From the NCBI GenBank assembly GCA_020152595.1, contig JAIGNY010001829.1:427501-491500 (forward strand): a DNA stretch of 64,000 nt, read 5' to 3'. The position numbers were made by a program, and so were the translations under genes. The notes under the pieces were generated by a model that saw only the letters and a program-made list of their open reading frames with translations, was not told where the DNA came from and did not search any database. Source of the stretch: Chiridota heheva. Taxonomy: Eukaryota > Echinodermata > Holothuroidea > Apodida > Chiridotidae. Positions within the stretch are counted from its first letter, which is position 1. Each line of letters begins with the position of its first letter. Of this stretch, positions 55,028-64,000 are shown piece after piece.

Positions 55028-57473
55028 GTGAGCTGATCGGAAATGCTCTCACTGTGGGGTTTTGCGACGAGTGACACATTTTTGGGATGTCCTAGTACTC
55101 GTAGTATGATGACTACAAATACTGGTGGATTTTACACAAAAACGAAGAGATGAGGAGATAACATAATCATCAGATAGGAGAAAACAAGAGAGTAATATTC
55201 TTGGTGCATCAAAACTAAATTATATTTTTCTACAGCTCAAGTTGTTTATATACTTTATGTACATTTTTTCCAAAGATAATTCTCGGCTACATTGTTACAC
55301 AACTGCACTAACCAACCTCCTGAAAGTGTCTTCTGAAAATCTTAAATTACTTCTGACTAGTACATGTGGCCTATCCCACAATATTACATTTGGCCATCCC
55401 ATAATATTCTAAACAAATGACACCCCCCCCCCCCACTCTTCTGTCCAGACTTTGATTGACAGATGAAAACAGGAAAGATAAATAACCAGGGTCACTTAGG
55501 GAGGCGAGCCAACTTGCGATATGCGGCATGCGCGAATCCGCAAAACTGCGGATTTTTCTATTCATGACGGATTAAACGCACCCATAAAACATGGTTCAGT
55601 GAAGCCATTGTACCAACACACTTTCCTGCATAACAATAGGAACAATACCTCGCGATATTGCGCAGGATATCGCTGGTAATCCTGTTGAAAAGTACCTCCA
55701 ACCATGAAGCTAGTAATAGCTCCATGCTTCAACTGAACAAAGAATGATATACCGTTACATTAATCTTATTTCGGAAACGTAATGGGATTGTGAAGGTCAA
55801 GTACTCGGATTAAACAAGAAGAAAAAAAAATAAGCTGTTATTGCTCCTGGCGTGTTCGAAAAATAAGATGTTCAAAACAAGTTACAAATAATATCGTGAT
55901 TCAACTGACAAACTCCTGTTAACAGTACTGTATCAGTTAAAATAGTTTAAATCGAGCCAAAATGTATCAGTTTTTAAACTAGGGAAAAACTGAAAATTAA
56001 TGAGTCCTTAAATGTCTCTCGGCTTTAATTTCGCAGTGATAATGATATTGATCTTTCATCAAAAAAAAGAAAAAAGAAAAGAAGAACAATTTCAAAATAT
56101 CTTTTAACAACTTAAAATTTTAAGTCTTTTTCTTTCTTATCTTTCACAACATTTCAAGAATCAAGAAATCATGACCAAATAATGTTTTACATTTTCATTT
56201 TTGTGTATGCTTTTCTTGTTAGACCTACGTGTTCAATTTTTCATAGATTGATGACATCAATGTTTTAGTCAAAATCGAATTTTAAACTTTGGTTTATTTT
56301 AAGCCTATACTTATTTGTGCACTGAAGTTTTACTCAACAGAGTAAAGCTGTGACTGAAAAAGAAATAATCAACTTACTCAATTTTGCCGACTTTATTCGA
56401 ATTTAATCCAATAAAAATAAAGATAAATATCAGTAATATCTATCGCGAAATTGCTCACAGATAATGGTCCAAACTTAACAAAATTCCTACTGTCCCGGCA
56501 TGTAAATAAAATACCCTACACTATTAAAAAGGTAGATCTTTTTAAACTTAACAAAATTCCTACTGTTCCGGCATGTAAATAAAATACCCCTACACTATTA
56601 AAAGGTAGATCCTTGTGAAAAAAGCTCTCTCCAAGTCTTTGTATCATTTGGTAACAAAAATTGTTGATAAAAACATAAAAATTATGAATACGGCAAACTG
56701 GTATGCACCATAGAAAGGTTGAATGGAAATAAACTCAGATCGGCAACTTTCTCATTCACTAGCATTCCTGCAAACTTTGCACCCACAGCTTTCTGTTACC
56801 TCCGAACATAAAATGAATTGTTTTGAACAAAACCCAGTTTTCGTGGGAACTGCCCAAGTACCCCACATATTTATTGTTTAATGGCGCTTGTTCAAAGATA
56901 TTATATTTCATTGACACTTCAAACATTTCCCAAACCCAATTCTGACTGGGTGATTTATGACCTTGCCCAGGTGGTGGCCTACTTATTATCAAGGGCGCGC
57001 GGTTTGTTGAAAGATTATGTAAAGATTTAATTACGGAAAATCAAAACAAAAGACACATTTCAATTAGAGAGGGGGGACGGAGACCCCTAGCTACACATTT
57101 CGTGAAATGTATAAATGACGAAGAGGTTAAGAGGCGCAGGACTTTTATGATCACTTAAAAAGTTTCTGATTCAGAAATATACATACGCTTAGTAAGCCTA
57201 TCTGAGACTGCATACAACCCAATATCGCAGTACCAGTTTGTGTAATGAAAATAAATCATACCTTTTGAGATGGGAATTACAGAATGTGTCTTTTAACATT
57301 CCCTTACAAAGTAACAACCAATTCATCAAAAAGTAATTGTTTTATTGAACTTTCTGCACATTTACGGACAGATTATGTTTACTGCGTAATGTTCTTGTTT
57401 TTCACGTTGACATAATTAATGAGGAAACCGCCCGCCTGAAATACAATATATTCTTACGCTATGTTGTCCGACC
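55028..57473. other. intergenic or 5' intronic sequence, no gene seen
   Basis: A direct repeat of about 70 bp occurs at 56,470-56,545 and 56,546-56,610 (aacttaacaaaattcctact). Otherwise no coding or RNA signal was seen. Confidence 0.5.
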
Positions 57474-59151
57474 CATTGGCGTAGGCAGGTTTTTGTTTGG
57501 GGGCTCATTGGTATGATTTTTGAGCCGTGACAGTATCTAAGCGGAGCGCCACCATGGTTGGCGCGAGCGTTCAGAGAAATTTTTCCAATAAATGCTGCCT
57601 ATAGATTGCGAAATGGCACTTCACAGGCCAAAAACTTGCAAATTTGAGGCTTTTTTTTTTTATTGTTCACAATTTTGCCAGAATTTTGCTGTACATTTTT
57701 CCCGAATTCTTTGTTGCCCAGCATTTGATTTCGATAAGGCATCTAGTGTATATTTCAAAAGTTGCATAAATGTTACAACTGCTGTGTGTCGTTCCACAGA
57801 ACGTGTTTCGCTAACGTAATCAGGTGCTTCTTGGTCATGGAAATACCAGAGTTACTTTCTATGAGGCTCTTCAACAGATCCGTTTTTTTTTGCACTTGCT
57901 CGAAAAGTCGATGAAATTTCTGCACAACATTGCGGAAGCACTCAAATTTAGGCAGTGCATGGCGCAATGAAAATAAAAGGCCAATGGAGCTGCCTTTTTA
58001 TTGTTGCTGAAGCACCAACCCGTTCACTGGCCATGGATCCTGCCCCATTATAGCCTTGTCCCACACAAAGAGACAGATTCAAACCGAGCTCACAAATCTT
58101 TCTTAGCAACGTTTCTCCAATAGCTTTGCCACTCAACTTGGTGTCATTATGCTCAATTTCACCAGGATTATTAGATTTGATGTCAGAAATCAAGTCTAAT
58201 ACCATTACCGTGTCCTCATGCAAACTCCAGAATCGCAAGGTGAAACATATCTTATAACAATTGCCAGTTGTTCCCTTTTTGGCGATCAATGTTTCATCAG
58301 TTATGATAGACCAGAACTGTGCTTTTTGATGTTAGCAACAACACTTTCCCTAAACATGTCACCAGCAACGCAAATAGGTTCATTTTGAATCAAGGATGAT
58401 AGGTAGGTTGCATTAGCATGGGAAGTTTTATATGGTCCTTCAAAAGTAAATCCCCACTCTGAAGTCGAAACGAAGTAACCCTAAAATTTCCGTCATTTTC
58501 TGTTTCCGCCATCCTATTTTTCTGGACTGTGAACATATATTAAAAAATGTATGTTTGCTTCACCCACACCGCGATGACAAATAGCTTTATAAAACTCGTG
58601 GAACTAAGCCTATATTAAAGGCGATAGAAGAACAACAAATGGTCACTTATGTATACATATCATTAATATATTTACTGGACTGGGCATACATTACCTTCAT
58701 CCGTGTTTTCCCTTTTCCTTTTGAAAAACCATATCGAAAAGTGACATTTTCAAAATTCAAGTTCACCAAACTTAATTACCGCCTTCAGAGTTTAGACAAA
58801 TTGATTTATATTTGTGGAAAGTTTTGAGCAAAATAATGGGGCACTTGTAGTACTTTGTTATCGCAAAGCAGTAGCAGAATGGCGCTATCTTCCATCGTCA
58901 TCGCGTAAGAACAGGCTTGGCAAGTTCACGGCTCTTGACAAATTAAAAATTGCATCAAAATTTCATTTAAAAATTTGAATTATTTTTGTTTTGTTTTACA
59001 GGGATACAACGAATTTACATTACAGGGAATGCAGGGAGATTCGCATTTCATGTATGCGCATCTGTACGATACATAGGCATATAGGTGTAATTTAATTTTT
59101 GTAAATATGGGATTGGGGCCATGGCCCCGTGGTTCTCTGGCTACGCCAGTG
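57474..59151 (-). mobile_element. hAT transposon copy A, internally deleted
   Basis: 1,678 bp with ends CATTGGCGTAGGCAGG and (inverted) CACTGGCGTAGCCAG, flanked by the 8-bp duplication GTCCGACC (57,466-57,473 and 59,152-59,159). It is a copy of the element at 60,293-63,286 in the opposite orientation. About 1.3 kb of the C-terminal transposase region is lost at a junction near 57,720. It could move only with a transposase supplied from elsewhere. Confidence 0.93.
57750..58480 (-). pseudogene. hAT transposase fragment (copy A)
   Basis: The minus strand retains the DUF4371-like part: EDTVMVLDLISDIKSNNPGE, SGKAIGETLLRKICELGLNL and CVGQGYNGAGSMASE. It is interrupted by frame changes before the His-Cys segment and lacks the C-terminal dimerisation domain through the internal deletion. 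A possible N-terminus, MAETENDGNFRVTSFRLQSG, lies just upstream. Confidence 0.85.
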
Positions 59152-59159
59152 GTCCGACC

Positions 59160-60120
59160 CCTCCAGGTGTGGAAGGTTAACGTAGTACACGTGGTATGCG
59201 TGTAGTTAACTTTATGCATATACGAGCAAACAAATAATCATCCCTTGTTTTTATGTAAATTGCAAACATTGGAATATTCATTACTACATAACAGCCCCAA
59301 CGAGGTTAGGGAGCTGTTTGGGGAAAATAAACGACAAAATCATTGAATGAAACCCTTTTAAAGTGCACTTTTTTTATACGATGCAGCATAATTCACCGCA
59401 TCACTGCTCGAAGACAAGTTTGGCGCTGACCCAGATTTTATATATCTAGAGAGCTACAGCTGAATTTACCAAGTCCCGCCTTCTAAACTGTTGGGCGATT
59501 GCAATATGTTTCGTTTTCAAGATGTGAATGAAATATTGGGTTTCACATCAATCAATAAAATGTCTTTCACCCTCGTCAACTCGTGTTACTTCTAAATAAT
59601 ATTAAGGAGTGTTTGAAGAGATCGATTACATGAATATCAAACGCAATGTTTTAGTTGCCAGAAGTTTGGACAAAAATTATTTTCTTACATATTGCAGTTG
59701 TCATAGTAGTTGCGAGAAACTTTATGTGTTTAGCCCGGTGTTCAAATTACGGCTGGGTTTTTATATATTTTTTTTATTATTGATCAACATCTTACACGCC
59801 ATTAGAACTATGATCGTTCAATATCTCATAGTAATAAATTTTTCTTTGGCACACTATAAATGACACAGTCATATATAAAAACCCATTTATAGCCATCTCA
59901 TAGTAATTATTTTTTCTTTGTACGTTATAAATGACACAGTCATTTATAGCCATGTTGCTTCTTGTTTTATACCGTGTATACTCCTATTACGAATATATTA
60001 TTTTTATTAAGAATATATTTATTCATCTATTGGACACGATTTTAAATGTTTGTGCATCCTTAAAAGTATTGTTTGACTCAGATTTAATTTGTGCCGTGTA
60101 ATGATGTTGAAACACTCTTG
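59160..60120. other. sequence between the two hAT copies
   Basis: A near-direct repeat (ctcatagtaat(a/t)a(a/t)ttttctttg ... ataaatgacacagtcat) occurs at about 59,825-59,875 and 59,895-59,950. No gene. Confidence 0.5.
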
Positions 60121-60292
60121 TTCTAGTGTATCATTGCACTTGATATGTTGATAAAATGGCCGCGGCCTGCTGAGGAGCGCCGACGGGCACCTTAAACCAA
60201 GTTGGCAGAAAACAAATGAACAAAAGAGTTGACTTTGTTTCATGGGGTTCGTATGTCTAGCGGACAGTTGACTATTCAAACGGGTGGGGTGG
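60121..60292 (+). repeat. segment duplicated on the other side of hAT copy B
   Basis: aaaatggccg, cgacgggcacct, caagttggca, agttgactttgtttcatggg and gtatgtct recur in order at 63,375-63,500. The transposon therefore sits between two diverged direct copies of a host segment. Confidence 0.8.
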
Positions 60293-63286
60293 CACTGGCG
60301 TAGCCAGAGGGAACCCACGGGGCCATGGCCCCCAATCCCATATTTACAAAAATTAAATTACACCTATATGCCTATGTATCATTACAGATGCGCGTACATG
60401 AATTGCGAATCTCCTGCATTCCCTGTAATGTAAATTCATTGTATCCCTGTAAAACAAAACAAAAAATAATTCAAATTTTTAAATGAAATTTTGACGCAAT
60501 TTTTAATTTGTCAAGAGCCGTGAACTTGCCAAGCCTGTTCTTACGCGATGACGATGGAAGATGGCGCCATTCTGCTACTGCTTTGCGATAACAAAGTACT
60601 ACAAGTGCCCCATTATTTTGCTCAAAATTTTCCACAAATAGAAATCAATTTGTCTAAACTCTGAAAGCGGTAATTAAGTTCGGTTGAATTTGAATTTTGA
60701 AAATGTCACTTTTTCGCATATGGTTTTTTAAAAGGAAAAGGGAAAACACGGATGAAGGTAATGTATGCCCAGTCCAGTAAATGTATTAATGATATGTATA
60801 CATAAGTGACCATTTGTTGTTCTTCTATCGTCTTTAATATAGGCTTAGTTCCACGAGTTTTATAAAGCTATTTGTCATCGTCGGTGTGGGTGAAGCAAAC
60901 ACACAATTTTTTATATATGTTCACAGTCCAGAAAAATAGGATGGCGGGAACAGAAAATGACGGAAATTTTAGGGTTACTTCGTTTTTGACTTCGTAGTGG
61001 GGATTTACTTTTGAAGGACCATATAAAAACTTCCCATGCTAATGCAACCTACCTATCATCCTTGATTCAAAATAAACCTATTTGCGTTGCTGGTGACATG
61101 ATTAGGGAAAGTGTTGTTGCTAACATCAAAAAAGCACAGTTCTGGTCTATCATAGCTGATGAAACATTGGATCGCCAAAAAAGGGAACAACTGGCAATTG
61201 TTATAAGATATGTTTCACCTAGCGATTCTGGAGTTTGGAGATTGCATGAGGATACGGTAATGGTATTGGACTTGATTTCTGACATCAAATCTAATAATCC
61301 TGGTGAAATTGAGCATAATGAAACCAAGTTGAGTGGCAAAGCTATTGGAGAAACGTTGCTAAGAAAGATTTGTGAGCTCGATTTGAATCTGTCTCTTTGT
61401 GTGGGACAAGGCTATGATGGGGCAGGAGCCATGGCCAGTGAACGGGTTGGTGCTTCAGCAACAATGAAAAAGGCAGCTCCATTGGCCTTTTATTTTCATT
61501 GCGCCATGCACTGCCTAAATTTGAGTGCTTCCGCAAGGTTGTGCGAGAAATTTCATCGACTTTTCGAGCAAGTGCAAAAACCGGATCTGTTGAAGAGCCT
61601 CATAGAAAGTAACTCTGGTATTTCCATGACCAAGAAGCACCTGATTACGTTATGCGAAACACGTTCTGTGGAGCGACACACAGCAGTTGTAACATTTATG
61701 CAACTTTTGAAATATACACTAGATGCCTTATCGAATTCAAATGCTGGGCATCACCTTGCGACAGAAACAAAGCAGAAAGCCTTGAAAAATTGGTGTGCAA
61801 CTCAGAATTTGCAGTTGCTTCAGTCATTTTGGAGAAACTGTCAGGATTGATGCTACCAGTTTCCTGAGTCTTACAAACAGTGGGGGGAGATTTATCCCAA
61901 GCGTTAGCCTTGGTAAACCGTCTCCAGTCTGTTCTCAAAGAATTGCGAAGTGAAGGGGAGTTCCATGACCTGTATCAAAAGGCAGAATCAATCGCACAAG
62001 ATGTGATAGAGGTGGAACTGCGAAAACCACGCATTGCAGCTAGAAGCTCATACCGACCAAATGCTCAAACATCAGACAACACCACCAAAGGCTATTACAG
62101 AGTCAACTTTTTTTATCCAGCCATAGACTCCATTATTCAGTTATTGGAGACCTTAAGCACAGATTTGGAACATCAACAACACCTTTTTTTATCCAGCCAT
62201 AGACTCCATTATTGGAGACCTCAAGCACAGATTTGGACCACATCAACAACAGATTATGAAACTTAACTACCTTGTACCAAATTGTATGGAATTAGCCAAA
62301 CAAGCTGACGGTAAGAGGCAGTGGAATGATTTAACTCCTGCTATTGAGGTGTATGCAAGTTTGATTAGAGATCCTTTCATGATTGTTAAGGGCGAATACA
62401 TGTTATGGAGGAAGAAATGGAAAAATGTTCCTGTCAAGTCCCGACCATCTTCATCCGTCTGTGCCCTGGGTCATTGCTCTGAAATGTTTCCTAACATATC
62501 ACTGTTGCTCCAGTTGCTGGCAACTTTGCCAGTGACTTCTGCACAGGCCGAGAGAGTCTTTTCAAAAATGAAAAGAACCCTTAACAGCTATTCGGTCAAC
62601 AATGACGGAAGCCCGACTAGAGGCATTTATTCTATTCGAATTCATAGGGCCCATTGCCCAGACGTGGAATCAGTCATCGACAAATTTGCCATGAATCTAA
62701 AATTATGATTTGGTAACTTTGATTGTCAAATCTTACTTCCAACCTTTCGACTCCAAGTAACAAGTAAGTACAATGCCACCTCACTCAACCCCTCATTTTT
62801 CAATATTCTGGAGTCAAAAATATTGGCCAGGTGTGCAAGTGTGATCAATGATCTTCTGTTTGCTTTACAAATATCTTCTTTTGACATGTACCACCACCCC
62901 CTTCCCCCATAAAAACTGGGAGGCATCAAACCAAACTGCTCCTATATCGCTCACGCAGTAGAGTTTGAATAAATTGTACTTCGCAAGTATGTGGCGGGGC
63001 AGGTCGCACAGTTCCTCCAATTTTTTGGCAACCAAGAATTTGGGCAAAATGTACAGCAAAATTTTGGCAAAATTGTGAACAATCAAAGAAAAACAGCCTC
63101 AAATTTGCAAATTTTTGGCCTGGGAAGTGCCATTTCCGGCAATCTATAGGCAGCATTTATTGGAAAAATTTCTCTGAACGCTACGCGCCAACCCATGGTG
63201 GCGCTCCGCTTAGATACTGTCACGGGTCAAAATTCATACCAATGAGTAGCCCCCCCCCCCAAACAAAAAACCTGCCTACGCCAATG
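60293..63286 (+). mobile_element. hAT transposon copy B, near full length
   Basis: 2,994 bp. Ends CACTGGCGTAGCCAG and (inverted) CATTGGCGTAGGCAGG are flanked by an exact 8-bp duplication TGGGGTGG (60,285-60,292 and 63,287-63,294), diagnostic for hAT. It carries a degraded transposase on the plus strand. Confidence 0.95.
60941..62708 (+). pseudogene. hAT transposase (ZMYM1/DUF4371 type), degraded
   Basis: Motifs in order: KDHIKTSHANATYLSSLIQN, FWSIIADETLDRQKREQLAI, CVGQGYDGAGAMASE, FHCAMHCLNLS (the conserved Cys-His segment) and, at the C-terminus, LPVTSAQAERVFSKMKR, the hAT dimerisation signature. The possible start at 60,941 soon meets a stop that copy A lacks. The main frame ends at 61,850 and the rest continues at 61,880-62,266 and 62,256-62,708. 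A tandem duplication of about 75-80 bp at 62,110-62,250 adds to the damage. Not functional as read. Confidence 0.92.
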
Positions 63287-63575
63287 TGGGGTGGGGATGT
63301 AATACAGAAACAGGTGCTCATGTAATGACAAATGAGGGGGGGGGGGAGAGTGGGGGTAATGTTTATCATTGCACCTAACATGTATAAAATGGCCGAGGAG
63401 CAGCCGACGGGCACCTAAAACAAGTTGGCAAACAACAAAAAGTTGACTTTATTTCATGGGGTTCCGTATGTCTAACAAACAGTTGAATTCTTGAACGGGT
63501 GGAATGGAGTGGGGATGTAATACAGAAACAAGTGTTCCTGCAATGAAGGAAAATGTCTAGCTACGCCACTGGAGG
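63287..63575. repeat. duplicated segment with a lone hAT-like terminus
   Basis: Second copy of the 60,121-60,292 segment, with ggggatgtaatacagaaaca seen twice (63,292 and 63,512). Near 63,557-63,573 tctagctacgccactgg reads, inverted, as CAGTGGCGTAGCTAGA, a terminus related to the hAT ends above. Its partner end was not found. Confidence 0.65.
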
Positions 63576-63754
63576 TCTTGTTTTTATATCCTAAATATAC
63601 ACTTTTTGCGAGGGTAAAGATATTAATTTTTCGAATCATGGTCCTTAACTTTCAGAAATGCGATTTTCTTTACTGGTCATTACTCATTTAGTGCACCCAT
63701 TAGAATTTCGCAACCAACTTTTCGACCCCCTGAAATGTCCAAAGCATTAACCTT

Positions 63755-63930
63755 TCTGTCCCGCCCCCTTCTCAAGTAGAGATTCATAGCGCGGCTTGTT
63801 GGAAGTAGTTCCGGCGTGGACGAAAAATGATTTTAACGCATGCTCACTGCGCTTGTATTCGTGTAGTGTTCGTGGGGATTCAATCTGCCTTTCGTGCATT
63901 ACTTTTAAACAAAATCTGAGAGTAGAAAAA
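63755..63930. promoter_or_regulatory. candidate CpG-containing promoter, possibly bidirectional
   Basis: Contains a GC box (ccgccccc, 63,761-63,768) and a near-palindromic pair of ETS-type sites, GGAAGTAGTTCCGG at 63,801-63,814, with several CpGs in an otherwise CpG-poor window. It would suit a housekeeping gene such as IK on minus, but no linking exon was found. Confidence 0.3.
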
Positions 63931-63933
63931 ACG

Positions 63934-64000
63934 ATGGAAAACAAAAGTATTTCTTCGACCCATATTACGTCTCGGACAACAGAAAACGGTCCTTCTGTGT
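63934..64000 (+). CDS. possible start of a plus-strand gene, cut by the window end
   Basis: The ATG with A at -3 and G at +4 opens a frame reading MENKSISSTHITSRTTENGP to the window edge. It follows the GC-box/ETS promoter candidate. Too short to identify and could be chance. Confidence 0.2.
   Translation, partial: MENKSISSTHITSRTTENGPSV

Noticed and set aside
57592-57819. 75-codon plus frame at the edge of hAT copy A
   Set aside because: It lies in the transposon end and across the deletion junction, antisense to the transposase.
63747-63944. 65-codon minus frame as IK exon 1
   Set aside because: No good donor in the right phase and no similarity to the expected MPE-type RED start, so it could not be joined to exon 1 at 52,260.

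Overview
This is an animal nuclear DNA window, AT-rich, intron-rich and repeat-dense. It looks like a marine invertebrate, but nothing in it fixes the phylum. Almost all of it is one host gene on the minus strand: IK/RED, a component of the spliceosomal B complex. I trace 21 exons between 52,260 (5' side) and 4,275 (stop codon). Every junction was checked for splice sites and reading phase. The joined product is about 600 residues, against about 557 in human. The most 5' exon carrying the first residues was not found.

Layout from low to high coordinates. 1-4,200: repeats downstream of IK (a minisatellite-bearing dispersed repeat, a tRNA-derived SINE, short tandem duplications). 4,275-12,119: IK exons 21-17, with a hAT-like MITE, microsatellites and a roughly 300-bp satellite in the introns. 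12,400-16,000: three large minisatellites. 16,229-18,342: exons 15 and 14 around a probable U12-type AT-AC intron that holds two foldback MITEs. 19,300-22,000: more tandem repeats. 22,559-22,879: exon 12, the Arg/Asp-rich repeat region that gives RED its name. 24,335-30,657: a 6.3-kb minisatellite with a 54-bp unit. 30,778-52,260: exons 11-1, with SINEs, LINE fragments, MITEs and four more minisatellites in the introns.

53,890-64,000 lies upstream of the visible IK exons. It holds a broken CR1/L2-like LINE and two copies, in opposite orientation, of one hAT transposon (57,474-59,151, internally deleted; 60,293-63,286, with a degraded transposase). Each copy has its own 8-bp target-site duplication. 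A GC-box/ETS-like promoter candidate lies near 63,755-63,930.

The long open frames in the minisatellites, often open on both strands, follow from unit lengths and lack of stops; I do not regard them as genes. The strongest points for a second look are the AT-AC intron with its 24-nt microexon inside a splicing-factor gene, and two single-base losses in conserved IK exons that look like assembly error. I saw no CRISPR array, rRNA, retrovirus-like element or new defence-type system.
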